DNA from: Archilochus colubris
Lineage: Eukaryota > Chordata > Aves > Apodiformes > Trochilidae
Assembly (NCBI GenBank): GCA_023079485.1
Contig: CM041108.1
Coordinates: 4,278,001 to 4,342,000 of the forward strand
DNA length: 64,000 nucleotides
Direction of reading: 5' to 3'
The notes under the pieces are model-generated. The model ran no database searches, had not been told where the DNA came from, and saw nothing but the letters and a program-made list of their open reading frames with translations. A program made the position numbers and the translations under genes. Shown here piece after piece: positions 39,901 through 55,818 of this stretch; position 1 is the first letter of the stretch; every line of letters begins with the position of its first letter.

Positions 39901-42784
39901 CTGAGTTTTGCTGAGCTCCATCATCAAAATTACCTGGATAAAGAGATTTTTAACTTCTGCTACTTACAAGTAATCAATTTAAAACCAGTGCTGTGATGCA
40001 GCAGTATTTTGAACTGTTATTTAAATTTCCCAGAGCTGCTTCTGAGCCTGCTGAGAACGTGTCTGGGGTTTTGTTATTTGCTGAGATTGTATTTTTGAGG
40101 GAGCTGAAGATAGCAATGATACCAATAACGGATGGAACCTGCTTCAGAAACATGCCTGACCCAATGGATGTCCGGATGCAACTCTAATCTGGAAAAAAAA
40201 TCCATGACCTGGTGCTGTCCTCCACAGTACCATGCAATTTCAAAGCCTTTAACCATCTCAGACCTTCAGACAGACACATGAATTGCTTCCTACCAACAGG
40301 CAGCTTGTTCTGCATCCAGTTTACTGGAAATACTGGAAATGCACACAGGGCTGGTCTGCTATTAAGTCACTTGGACACAAAGGCAATGTTGTGCTGACTT
40401 TGTTGAGACCCAGATAGCCTAATCTATCAGAGCTGCTACTGGGACAGCTTATTACAGTTCCTAAACCTGGATAATCCACATCACAGTGAGCATTTTTATA
40501 GCACCAAGCTTGCTTTCCTATCAGCAAAACTAAGGCAGCAAGCTTTGTAAGGACAGCCAAACCTGCTGCAGGTTTTCTCCTGAGTTTCCTTCTTTCTGCT
40601 TGAATCAGTGACCTCTGATTGGAGACAGACATTGAAAAGTATTTGTCACTAGGGTAAAACCTAAAGAAATGGAGAAATACAATGTTTCCCATCACCATTA
40701 TTTGAGGATTATCAGTGACACCGAACAGAATACACAATTCAAACAACATAACACTGGTTCTGGAAACCAGCACTATGGAGACCCACAGAAACTGACACTT
40801 TCTCCTTCCCATAGGAAATTAATTATGGGCAAACCCTTCTTCATTGGAAAAAGCTTTTCCATACACCTTGATCTGTTCAGTTCCTTCTGGGAGTACTTTT
40901 CTTATGTTGCCAACTCCCCAGCTGCAAAACTCCCTCTGAAACCTGAAGGAAACAAGACAAAGCCAGCAGAGGCCAACACCTCCTCTTACAGGGATTTACT
41001 GCAGCACATGATGAATCTGACTTTGAAAGAGCAAAGTGCTGCTATATTGAGCTAACCAAAGGAGTTGTTCCTTGCCCAGGAATCACTGATGGAATGCAAA
41101 GCCAATGCTGAGTAATTCTCTTTCCATCTCTGAAATCTGATTTCTTTGGAAATAGCAGCAGAGATGTTATTTTAGTTACAGCCAAGCCATACAAAGGCTG
41201 CAAGTATCAGGAGCATAGCTTTAGAAGAAAGAGTGGGAAGATTTTTTTTTAAAAAGGAATTAATTGAGGACAGAGGTCAGAATTCACTTGTCACAATCAA
41301 AGCATGTTTGCTCATTGACTTAAAGGCAATGTCAGCCCTGAAGATGTGAAACTTGTAAGATACTTCCATCTCTAAAACAAAGCTACAGAGTGCTGCTGGA
41401 CTTTTCTTCTCTGCTTCTGGACAACCTCAGAGTTTAAACAAATCCACAGCATAAATTATTGCAGTCCCCAAGATTATTCAGCATCTCTAGAGAGCTCAAG
41501 GCTACACAGCTGCTCCCCAGCACTGGAGGCTTTTGAGGTAGGTTTAAGGGTTACATCCAAACAACTAAATTGGCTTAACTATTTATAGAACACAGACCTT
41601 CAGCATGCTGGATCACTGGCAAAATGCTGAGACCAGAAGCAAGGCAGAGCAGTTATTCCTTACCAACACAACTCACCCTTCCTGAGAGTGGCTCTGCTAC
41701 ACAGAGTTCCAGAGCTGCTGATACAGACCATGAAAGACAGAGATTTTTTTTCTGTTCTGGGTCTGTATGGATCCTGGTTCAAGGAACTTCTTGTTGGTGC
41801 CTAGGTCTCTTATTGCAGTCCCTGAAAGTATCACTCAAAGAAACGTTTTCCTCTGATTTTTAGGAGCATCCTTTGAATCAGAGCTTTTAAGAAGAGCGTA
41901 CAACTTTCTGCACCACTTGACCAAGCTGTTGTTCCGTTCATTGGTAGCTTCCCCACTGCTCAGCTGTCACCTGGAGGGTGAAAGAAACCCCTGAGCCCTG
42001 CACATCCTCCTGGCAGCCCACATCTCCCATAGCAGATTTTATGGCCATGCCCAGGGAGCTCTGGGACATGAACAGAACATGATATACACAGCTCCCAGCA
42101 GCTGCACAGCCCTGCAGTTTCTCTGTCTCTCTAAATGAGGGCAGCTCCCCAGTACAAAGGCAATAACCCCACAGCTGGCACAGCTGTAGCACCACTCAGC
42201 CCCCAGATTTAATCTGCACCTTTGCACAGGGCTGATTTGGGTTCATCTCTGCAGCTGCAAGTAAAGCCACACAAGCAAAAGTCAATAATGCTAAAACAGA
42301 TCCTCTTCCTATCTGACTTTCCAATGAGGAAATTCCAAGGCAATAATGTTTAATTTATGAATGAAAAGAACTTGAGGTCCATGGTGTGGAAACACCTGAG
42401 AACCTTCTCCTTTAGAATACAGGGCACAGAAAACAAAGAAAGTATTTTGCTTTGTGACTTGCTTGAGGTTAAGTTCATTAAAGGCCTGGGGAGAAACCCC
42501 AAAAATCTATGGAATAAATGCACCCTGTTCAGCTAGTCAATAGCCTGAAAATACCTATTAGCAAACACCAAACTACTGAATACTCCACACAACAGTCTTG
42601 CAAAGAAGAGGGGTTTCTGTGCCTGTTAACATGTCTAAGAAGTTATAATGGTGAAAGCTGTCCAAGTTGTTAGCTCAGCCCCTAAAAAGCACCCACTGAT
42701 TTACAATTTACACTGGCAATGCCAACCTATCCAGCAATACACACCAAAACTTAAGAACTGCAGCCACTGAGAGAAAACAAATTC
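36913..42784. other. Intergenic region between ARHGEF12 and TLCD5, no gene recognised
   Basis: It begins with moderately GC-rich sequence, then becomes ordinary AT-rich DNA. A C/A low-complexity tract is at about 39380-39420. Scattered open frames, the largest at 40321-40812 on the minus strand, show no recognisable domain. A conserved promoter or exon is not visible. Confidence 0.6.
39379..39418. repeat. C/A-rich low-complexity tract
   Basis: On the + strand this is alternating runs of A and of CCC/CCCC; the minus strand is therefore T/G-rich with G-triplets. It resembles the larger G/T tract in TLCD5 intron 1. No transposon ends are visible. Confidence 0.75.
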
Positions 42785-42803
42785 CTCGTATAATTAAATA
42801 ATC

Positions 42804-42809
42804 TTTATT
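42804..42809 (-). terminator. TLCD5: Candidate polyadenylation signal for TLCD5 (AATAAA)
   Basis: AATAAA on the minus strand. It is the nearest canonical signal downstream of the stop at 45213 that I could find, with cleavage expected around 42785-42790. Confidence 0.5.
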
Positions 42810-43729
42810 TTAGAAAACATAATACAAAGCATCTACACCATTCACTGGTGGAACATTAGTTGCTATTACACAGTAATTCAGACACAAGTTATTATTTCAC
42901 ACTAGTTCTGCAGTTCCCTTTTACAATTCCTTTAGCCACTATGGCCAGGTCCCAACCACCAACCATGGGCTCCAGATCTTCCAAGTCCTACTTCTTCTGG
43001 GTCTGTGATTCTATGCTGAGGCCCATAGGATGGGCCTGCTCTGAGACATGGTCATAGCTCTGCCTCCTCAAGCTTTTCCTAATTGCTTTTTTGTTTTCTG
43101 GTACTTCTTTAACTTCTGAAGCCTCAACATTGTGCTCTGCTTCTTCCAGCCACGTTTCCCCCTCAGTTCAAAGGGGACCACTCAGCCATTCATGCTTTGC
43201 TTTTCAAAACATCTGTGCCCAAAGGTGTTTTCACAGATACCTGCAGTCACTGACCCTATTTGTACCCTCCTGAAAGGCTGTACCCATGCATTCAGCTGCA
43301 CACAAAACCTCAGAGGTCAGAGTCCAAATCATCAGCACTGCCCAGGAAACCCTTCTTGGTGGGCAAGTCAACACCTGCACTGGGAAATGAAGAGCCTCTT
43401 TTCACCTACATTTCTTGACTTGCTGCTGAAAGCCCTTATTCCCTTGGTCAGGCTGGCTGCTGAAACTCTTCTGGCTCCAGTCCTTCCTAGAAAAAACCCA
43501 GCAGACACCTTTTCAACCTGGGAGTCCACCTGAAGCAGCAGCAGCGTGGCTGATCTTGACAGACATGTCCAGTTTACTCCTTTTAACTCCTACCCATAAG
43601 CACTGCTGAAAAACACCCTAGATTCCTGCTTTGGAGAAGCAAGGCAGATGCTGGCAAGTGCCATGTTCAGGTGACAAAGCACTGATGGTGAAAAGTGCTT
43701 CTTCACTCCAAGCAGCAACATTTTGCCTT

Positions 43730-43880
43730 TATACAGCACAGCCTGGCACAGACCAGGAAGCATTCAAAGGTGGTTTAGTGTTAAATGAAAACACCCCACG
43801 AGGTAGGTAATACAGTCCCCACTTTATGAAAGTGGGTAAGCTGAGGCAAAGAGGCTCCTTGACATGCCCAGCATGGGAAG
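43730..43880. repeat. MIR/CORE-SINE-like relic
   Basis: The stretch contains gcctttatacagcaca, then acgaggtaggtaatac, cccactttatgaaagtggg, agctgaggcaaagagg and ttgacatgccca. These follow, in order, the well-known layout of amniote MIR-type SINEs (reverse orientation relative to the usual consensus). It is diverged. The family name is by pattern, not by alignment. Confidence 0.5.
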
Positions 43881-44614
43881 TGTTCTTCTGGGAAAGAAGC
43901 AGCAAGCCCCAGCTAGCCCTTCCTTGTCTCCTTTCAAGGCTCCATAGTCTGTCCCTGTGCTGAATGATCCAAGTTTCCTTTTCAGGATCAGCTCACCCAT
44001 CAGTTGGCTCTGCTAAGCTGAAATGCTTTGGGCTCTCCAGGTCTTTGGCTGCAAGAGGCAAGAGGCTTTAAAAAGCCCAGCTCTCAAAGCACACTGTTTG
44101 GTCTCAGCCTGGCTCCTCACTCTGCCTGCATTTGGGCCAGGAAGGAGAGCAGAGGGAATCTGGGCATCATGCAGCCAATTCAGGGCTTGCTCCACCAGCC
44201 AGAAAACCACTTAGTGGTGAGTCCTGATGGGGCTTCTCATAAAGGAGAGTGTGGGTGACTCAAGGAGGAGCTAAAAGGAGTATTTGGAGGGGTGGGTGGA
44301 GTTTTAACTGTAAGGGCTTAAAAAGAGGGGAGAAGTCAGAAGTGTTTCCCATTGGGTGGCTGTGTCTTTGGGTGCATTCACAGAGCACCCAGTTCTGCAA
44401 GGTGCCAGTGCTGATGAGACCTGAGACCTTCTGGACACTGCTCAAAAATAAGTTCTTATTAAATAAGTTATTAAAAGGAATTACGAAGGGTACGAAACAA
44501 CAACCTACTTAAAATAATGTTCTTCTTAGAGTCACACTCTAGCTCAACCACCAAAATCCTTCCTCCCAAAGGAAACACAGGAATAATGAGCAAAGTGCAG
44601 ATAACAACCATCAT

Positions 44615-44800
44615 TTTGCATTTATATAGCACCTCTCAAGTGAAGATCTGAAAGTGCATAACACAGATGGCTCAACTCCATCACCCCCAACTCACAGATG
44701 GGGATATTAGGCACAGAATTAGAGTTACATGACTTGCCCAAGGTCACATAACGAGTTGGTGGAAGAGCCAGGAAACCCAACTCTGATGAAACACTAGAGC
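44615..44800. repeat. MIR/CORE-SINE-like relic, better preserved
   Basis: In order: gcatttatatagcacctctc, gaagatctgaaagtgc, ctcacagatggggatattag, gcacagaattagagttacat, gacttgcccaaggtcacata, and ggaagagccaggaaaccca. The order and wording match the amniote MIR-type SINE found across reptiles, birds and mammals. It lies inside the predicted TLCD5 3' UTR. Confidence 0.6.
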
Positions 44801-45212
44801 ATGCTTCTTCCTAACAGCATGAAGAGTCACTCTAGCTGCCTAGACACTGAAAATGAAGATCAAATGTTATTTTCTCCTCTCCTCCAAGATTCTACCAGTG
44901 CTGAAGGAGTTAGCTACTGACATTACTATTTACACCTGGACTAGTTGTGTTTAGTCTAAAATTAGCCCTTCTTTCACTCGTATCATTTAGAATATGCTTA
45001 CATACACACCAAGCCAGCCTCTGCCAGGCCAAACACTGCAGGTCCAATGAATCAGTGGCATAGCTCCATGGATTTCAGTGGAGTTACGCCAGGGATAAAT
45101 TTGGCTCCAGAATTGCTAACGTGTGTTGGCTCCTCTCCCAAGAGTGGCATTTCAGGCACGATCCTCTTCTTGCCAGATAGTGAAGTCGAGGAAGTCTTTA
45201 CTCAGCATCCAG

Positions 45213-48037
<2,825 letters not shown>

Positions 48038-48340
48038 CTGCCGAACCGCGGCTGCTGGGGCCGAACCGGCGCCTCCGCCGCTCCCCCGGCGCCCGGGAAG
48101 AGGAAGCGGCGGTGGCGGCCGAGGGGCACCTGGTGGCGGGGAGGAGGGACGGCAAGGGCTGCGGGAAGAGGAGGGGGGGAAAGCTCCGGAGCTCCCGACC
48201 GGCCCCGCACCACCGCAGCCCCGCAGCGCATCCCTCCTCCCGCCGGCCGGGAGATCCGGGACCGCCGGGGTAAAGCATCCCCGGCTTCTCGGGCTCGTTG
48301 GGCTCTCTGAACCCAGACCGTCCCCACCTGGCAATGCCCG

Positions 48341-50540
48341 AGAGGTTTTTTTTTTGCCCCGTCGGGCACACACACATCCACAGAGCAGCGTTTTAGCCCG
48401 CGGGCAGAGGAAATGGGTCCTAGGCAGCCAGGACCCGGTTCCAAGCATCTCATGTCCCAGGGATAACCACACAGCTCCAGGCAGACGTGGGATGAGTTCA
48501 CTCACACCCAGGCAGGGCCTGATGTGAACACTCTTTTGCAGAGCTTGGAAAACTGTGTCGGGACAGCAACCAGGTTCCAGGTAAACCCTGGGGGGGTTGA
48601 GCATCAGGGGCAGCACAAAAGGAAAAGCAGCACAGAGCTGGGAAAGCACAGAACCCTAAACACACCCTCTCTGCCATCATTTATGCAGCAGTTACAAAGC
48701 CTAACAATTTCTTCTCACTACAAACACCCAGTGCTAAACTGTGTATTTTCTTTTTTCCTCACTTCATCTACATACACAAGAGTAACAAAACCCAGGGCTG
48801 ATGCAGGACACCAAAAGTAGCTGACAAAAAAAAAAATGTTCCTCCAACCAACACACTTAGTCCTTTCATAAGTTGCAATCAAAACAATCTCTCACACCCA
48901 GAAATAGGGTTTTTTTCCCCTTTCATCTTGGCAAGTTTTACCTTTTGAAATATAGATGGTGGGAGTGGCTTGTCCAGCCTCTTCCAGCACTTGTTAATAA
49001 GCCTGTTTTCAACTGGGATTCTACCTTGCTTTTCCAGTTGCTACAAGATCCTCACCTTTCAGCCATTTCAGCATGACATCCACACTAGCATTTATAATGC
49101 CTTTGCTTCTCTGACAGATCTTAAGTTGCACCTTGCTTTCCTCCACCTTTGCAACAAAACCCTTCCAAAGCCTCAATAACCCCCGAGATGGAGCTGTTCT
49201 AATATTTAGCTTGGGATAAGGAACAGTGTTGACTGACAGAGAGCTACAGGGCTAATGTTGACTCATAGCACAGAACCCAGAACACCAGAGATGGTCACAG
49301 GAGAGCACTCAAAAGCCCTAACATGACAAGGAACATTTAAAGGCTGAGGGAGAATACAGACAAGTTATGGAATTATTTGTCCAAGATCACACAGTGGGCA
49401 AAATTTGCATCTAATGAGCTGCAAGGTTAAATAAACTCCACGGGGATTGTACCAGAAGTTAGGTGCAGCTTATACACTCATTTTCTTGTTTGCTTTGTGC
49501 AGAGTCAGCCATTTAAATAGGCAGGCTGAGCTCAGGATGAGCAGCATTCAGCAAAACAGCTCAGGACATGAACCTCTGCTAACAGCTATTTGTACCCTGC
49601 AACTCAGTGTAGTGTAACTACACCCTCCCTCAGCACTACATTATTCCTTCTTCTCTGGTTTCTGTATATATTCTAACGAAAGATTAAAACACAGGGTCAC
49701 AGAATGTGTTAACTTGCCAACACTGGGAGCTTTCTTGTCCAGAAATAAACTGGAAATACACAAGAACTGAAAACACACAAGAACCCAATAGCTCTCCTCA
49801 GTGACAGGCTGATGCTGGCTTTTTGTGACTAAAAAGCCCTGAAGAGTACTTGACAAATTAAAAAAAAATAAAAAAAAATCAGACGTTTGTAATAAAAATC
49901 TCTTGGAAGCTGAGACCAGGATCACCTCCACTCCAGACAGCAGTCCTGGCCCAGCAGTAGGAGGTTCTCAGCTGGAAACAGCCACTCAGCAGAGGCTTAG
50001 GACATCTCAGAACCCCAAAAGTGTTCTCATACTTTCAATTGCTTCTCCAATGATAGTGTTGACAAACCACCTTGCAACCCAAGCCTTATGAATCTGTCAT
50101 TTCTAGGATGAAATGCAGGAAGAGAGGCAGCAGTGCTACTGAAGGAAAAAAAGCAACCTGGGATGTAGGCTGTGACCAGAATTTAAGTCACCCTGAGACT
50201 AACACATTAATTTAATGGCCCATTCTTGAGTCCCTTGTGATACCAATGTGACTCATTAGCAAGGCAGGTTATGGGCACATTAGTCACAAATCTGAGCTCC
50301 ATCTGACCTTCATCTGTTCTTCACACCTCAAGCCTGAGCTCCAGAGCACTGGCTTGGTCTGTCCTTGTTTTCCCCAACAGCTCACTCCTTCCTGGACTTC
50401 ATGAAGGGAAAAAGTCAGAGCTTTGCCAGTGATTCCTGACCTTGGCACCCAGGCTGCTCTCAAGCCTGTTTTCCTCAGTGTTCCTTTCAGTTGCCTCCTT
50501 GTGACCCAGAACAAAAGAACATTACAGCAATTGTTTCTTT
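48341..50540. other. Spacer between the two TLCD5 copies
   Basis: About 2.2 kb separates the promoter of the conserved copy from the far 3' end of the second copy. It contains short A-runs (48825-48836, 49860-49878) and a weak MIR-like segment (ttgtccaagatcacacag, about 49378-49395). No gene was recognised. Confidence 0.6.
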
Positions 50541-50558
50541 TTAAAAAGAGAACATAGC

Positions 50559-50564
50559 TTTATT
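50559..50564 (-). terminator. Candidate distal polyadenylation signal (AATAAA)
   Basis: CTAATAAAGC on the minus strand about 1.6 kb after the stop codon of the second TLCD5 copy. Confidence 0.4.
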
Positions 50565-51426
50565 AGAATTCTCATCACTCATAAAAGTTTTCAGAAAAGC
50601 ACAGTGACTCTGGCAAGAATTCCTACCTAAAGAGGCCATGTCCTCAGAGCTGTGCTGGGCAAGGGCTCAGGAGTGCAAGGTTCCTGCTCTCCCCAAAGCA
50701 TTAACCTGCTAACTCGCCTGGATTCACAGCAGCATGTCAAAAAATTAGAGTTTTCATGCTTTTAATCTCTCCAGACACCTTATTCTAACAGGCAGCCAAG
50801 GCAGATATCTGCACTGAACAGTGCCAGAGTCAGTGGAGATAAGAGGCAGGAAAGGGCTGCATCCCCACAGCCTCCCCCTCCTGCACCCCAGCAGCAGGGC
50901 TGACACCTCCTTGCTCCAGCCAAGAGCCACACAAGCTGTTCCAGGGGCTCCTAAGCTTCACGAAGCCTTTGGAAACAAGGCCTCTGGAGGCAGGAAGGAA
51001 AAGCAACGAACCTTGCTAAGCCTCAGGGCAACACAAGGCCATTTTTTTTTTTCCCCTCAGCCATAAGCAAAGCTTTCACGGGAGAGTAAAACTGAACCGC
51101 AGGTTTAAATAGAGGGAAATTCACATTAAAACCCCAGGGGGAATATCAGAACACAATTCTGAGAGGTAAAGAAAACAAGAGAACTACTTCATACTCTGGA
51201 GACCTGCTGGTATGGAGCAGATGTTACATCGAGATCTGTCTAAATATTACTGTCACCCCTGAAAATACAGTCATAGACTTGTTAGCCATGCAGTCTGCTT
51301 GTACATCAGCTGACCCCACAACAGAAAGAGCATTCAGAGCGAGCTCTTCTCTATCATCTCTCACCCACAAAATGCCTGATATTTTTTTAAAGCAATCCAA
51401 GGCTAGGTGAACACCTGCTGATGGAC

Positions 51427-51432
51427 TTTATT
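51427..51432 (-). terminator. Candidate proximal polyadenylation signal (AATAAA)
   Basis: AATAAAG on the minus strand about 730 nt after the stop codon of the second TLCD5 copy. Confidence 0.4.
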
Positions 51433-52157
51433 GGCACAAGTCTAATTCTTGGCTTTTTTTTTTTTTTTCCCAAGGCTTTTTGTTTCCTTGGCTTTTTGCT
51501 TCCAAGGGCCTGAGTCAACCCCAGTAAAAAGTCACACTGCTCCAAGATTAGTATCTGCTTGAATGCAGATATTAAAGAAATGTATCATTAAAAACAATGA
51601 GGTAAAACACTGCCTTACCTAAAGTACCAGCACTTCACACTCTCGAAAGAGAACTCCACCATACCCTTTGCAAGCACCTGAATCTTGTTCAGAGGCTTTC
51701 ATCCAAGTACTGAGTCAAGCATGTTGTCCAACTCCAGGATTAAGGGAGGCTCAGCAAATCTTTGCTATGTCACACCCCTCCCCAGTCCCACTGGCAGGAA
51801 ATAGAGTTTTTCAGATTTGATTTTCTGGCTCTCCACTGAAAAACAAGTCTGCCTCCCAAATGCTTATGGAACACAGAGATAGTGCAATTACTGCTTGCAA
51901 ACTGAACTGGTTTGACATCTGTCAGCCTCCTTGAGACTGCTGGCTACGTCTGGGAATCAGAGTTCAGTAGACATGCTAGGTTCCTTAGATTTCCACTCAC
52001 ATCCCTCTTCTGTCAGTTTTCCTGTGTTCCTTGTGCTGCTGCATCTCCTCTGGGGCCAGCAAGTCAACATCTTCCAGACTGGTTTGAGGAGTTCTTTTCA
52101 CAGGAACAGGCTTCAGCAGCCAGGACCCTAGCCCAAGGGATTGTCCTCCACAACCCA

Positions 52158-53496
<1,339 letters not shown>

Positions 53497-53660
53497 CCTG
53501 CTGAGCAGATAGTGAAGGCTTTATAAGCACAGCAGCCTTGCACCAAGGGCTGTTCACCAGGATCCACCCCAGCCCATCCATAGAAATCCCGGGGGGGGTA
53601 GGGAGAAACAACCCGAACGCAACAACCAACCAACCCCAAACCACCAAAACGTACCCGAGC

Positions 53661-53697
53661 AAACCAAACCAAACCAAACCAAACCAAACCAAACCAA
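53661..53697. repeat. (AAACC)n microsatellite
   Basis: About seven head-to-tail copies of AAACC on the + strand, inside the predicted first intron of the second TLCD5 copy. Confidence 0.95.
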
Positions 53698-53699
53698 CC

Positions 53700-54330
53700 C
53701 CCTCCCCACGGGGCTGGGGCCCCTTTAGCACCCTTTCCCTGCAAGCCCCTCCCCGTTACCAAGGTCTTAAACTCCCCGGTATAAAAACAAGCACCCAGCA
53801 CCCAAAAACCAAAGCAGCTCAGCACTCCCCGTCGTCTCCCACCTCTGGGGCTGGGACACAGGAAGGGGGTGTGTGTGTCGGTCCCTATTCCCCAGCCCGG
53901 CAAGGGAACAGAACAGCCACTCCCGGAGCTCAGGTTGCCCCAGGGCTCCCCGGCGCCCTCCTGTCCGCTCCTTACCCTCTGCTCGCCGCCGTCTGCCCCG
54001 TCGGGACCTGCCCTTCTCTGGGCTGCGGGCTCCGGGACTGCCCGGGATGGGAGGCGGTGCCTGAGAGCACCGAAAGGCTTTTATCTTCCCCTCCCTTCCC
54101 CGCCCCGGGCCGGGGCAGCTCCTGCTAGGGAGGGAGGATGCTCTCCCCCCGCTCCTCCTCTCTCCATCCCCGCTTCCCTCCCCCGGAGGCGGAAAGGGAT
54201 CCGAGCAGCACAGCTGCGTGCCCCGGGGCAGAGAGGGTTGTGCTGCCGGGGGACAGTGGGGGAGCAGGGGAGGAGAAATAATGACAGGAGTTGGTCTGGT
54301 ACCTCTGGTACCCAACCTCAGCCCTCCCGG
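53700..54330 (-). promoter_or_regulatory. CpG-rich promoter and non-coding exon 1 of TLCD5-like second copy
   Basis: A GC- and CpG-rich block with GC-box strings (ccccgccccgggccgggg, 54098-54115). On the minus strand a strong donor, gcagagg followed by gtaagg, ends a probable non-coding exon 1 at 53976. A TATA-like gataaaag at about 54085-54078 would place a start near 54050. The start position is a guess. Confidence 0.6.
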
Positions 54331-55626
54331 CTGTAAGGGCCCCATAGGAGCCCCGGGGTTTGATTTGGCTGCGGTTTTTTTCTCTCCGGTGGAGAAGAAT
54401 AAAGTGGAGAATAAAGGTGGATCAAGCAGGAGAAGAGGGGATTTTATTCTGCTGCTGTTGTTTTTTAAAAAAAGTGTCCTGGAGTTATCTTTCCAGTTTT
54501 ATCCCGGGTTTTGATAACAGAGAATAGGTGGGCTTAAGGCGCCCACTTTTGTGTTCTCCTGTGCTGACTACCAGGAGGAAAGGCTGAGACAGGAGTCAGA
54601 AAGTTTGGGATTGCTTGGGTCCAGAGCTAGGGAGTGGTGAGGGATGTGCAGGAAGATGTGACAGAGCACGCAGAACAGGGCAAGCGAGCAAGGAGCTGAG
54701 CTGGGGCTGAGCACCAGGGCTGGGCAGAAACAGGAGTGAGTAACCAGGAAAAAGCTGTGCTTCCTCCAGGCCCTGGCAGCCACCTCACTGTGGGTGCCAT
54801 GTGATTTCTGTGTATCTGATTTGCTTTAAAAACTGTCTCTGAAGGTGACTCTGTCCCTAACAACCCAACCCCCTGCTGGCATTTTTAAAGGTGAAGCTGA
54901 ATTTAAGCTCAGCTGCTGAAGGTGTTGTACTGGAGTGTTAGGGTCTGTGCTAATCCCACCAGGACTCTTCAATCCCAAGGCTGTGAGCACCGGGAATTAT
55001 GAGGGCACTTGATGGGATCATTTGGCCATTTCAGAATGCTCCAAGTCTTCCTTCAGGCCACAAGGAAAACTGGGAAGGGCAAGGCACAGGGAGAGCCCTG
55101 TTCTCCCAGCTTCCACTCACTCTGCTCACAGGAGGGAAAGCAGAATCAACAGTGACAGCATATTCTTAATTTCCCAGCCCTCCTGGTCATTAATAGGAGT
55201 ACATCTATGTGCATTCCAGTTTTTGGCAACAGAGAGGAAGTCAGATGCTCCTGTGGAATAGCCTGGAAGTATTCCTAGAAGACAAGGGAATGAAGACCTT
55301 TCCCTCCCAAGTGTATCTTGTGGTGAAACCAACTCGCTGCCAGTGTTTGTTTTCCTATCCTGAGCAAGTTTATCAATAAATCTGAGAGACCTGTCGCTGT
55401 GTTTATAAACTTTCCAGAGGAGATCAGCTCTCATGCTGTGTTTTCACAACACAGCCTGGCTTTGATCTCCCCTGCAACACCCCTGTGCAGATACAAGTGT
55501 ATTCAACTGAGTGGGGGTGATTTCCCTCCCAGCTTTGTGAAATAATATTCCAGAATTTAGGCAGCGATGCTTTTGTGGGAGCAAATTCCTTAGAGCTCCT
55601 TGAGGGGTCCTTGTAATGACAGAGCA

Positions 55627-55818
55627 ACAGCTGGCCTTGTAACTGTACAACAATTGTACAACAACAGCTGGCCTTGTAATTGTACAACAAGTGTACAACA
55701 ACAGCTGGCCTTGTAATTGTACAACAATTGTACAACATCTGGCCTTGTAACTGTACAATAACTGTGCAACAACAGCTGGCCTTGTAGTTGTACAACAATT
55801 GTACAACAACAGCTGGCC
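55627..55818. repeat. 37-bp minisatellite, about five copies
   Basis: Each unit reads close to acagctggccttgtaattg, then tacaacaattgtacaaca. Five full or near-full copies and a short sixth are visible; the fourth is shorter and more diverged. Each unit carries an internal inverted repeat (gtacaa caa ttgtac) and a cagctg E-box. Open frames on the minus strand (repeating VVQLQGQLLL) come from the repeat. Confidence 0.93.

Larger units (their letters stand above)
42785..45212 (-). other. TLCD5: Predicted long 3' UTR of TLCD5 conserved copy
   Basis: The first canonical AATAAA downstream of the stop, within AAATAAAGAT, is at 42809-42804. This implies a 3' UTR of about 2.4 kb. Two MIR/CORE-SINE-like segments lie inside it. 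The extent is inferred from the signal alone; an earlier variant signal could be used. Confidence 0.5.
50540..52157 (-). other. Predicted 3' UTR of TLCD5-like second copy
   Basis: Two canonical AATAAA signals lie downstream of the stop on the minus strand, at 51432-51427 and 50564-50559. They would give 3' UTRs of about 0.75 and 1.6 kb. Which is used cannot be told from sequence. A T-rich tract lies at 51455-51470. Confidence 0.45.

Noticed and set aside
40321..40812. 163-codon open frame on the minus strand in intergenic DNA
   Set aside because: No recognisable domain, CpG island or splice context. It has some hydrophobic stretches but looks like chance. A conservation or expression check would settle it.
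43132..43533. 133-codon open frame on the + strand
   Set aside because: It falls in the predicted TLCD5 3' UTR on the opposite strand and has no domain or codon signal.
49360..49440. Third MIR-like segment
   Set aside because: Only one short motif (ttgtccaagatcacacag) matches; this is too weak to annotate as an element.
53661..53697. Telomere-like repeat
   Set aside because: The unit is AAACC, not the vertebrate CCCTAA/TTAGGG repeat; it is a simple microsatellite.
53767..54345. 192-codon open frame on the minus strand (and + strand frames) at the second TLCD5 promoter
   Set aside because: It is Pro/Arg/Gly-rich sequence from the CpG island, with no homologue recognised.
55627..55818. Possible CRISPR-like array
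   Set aside because: Units are directly adjacent with no unique spacers, and the genome is vertebrate; it is a minisatellite.
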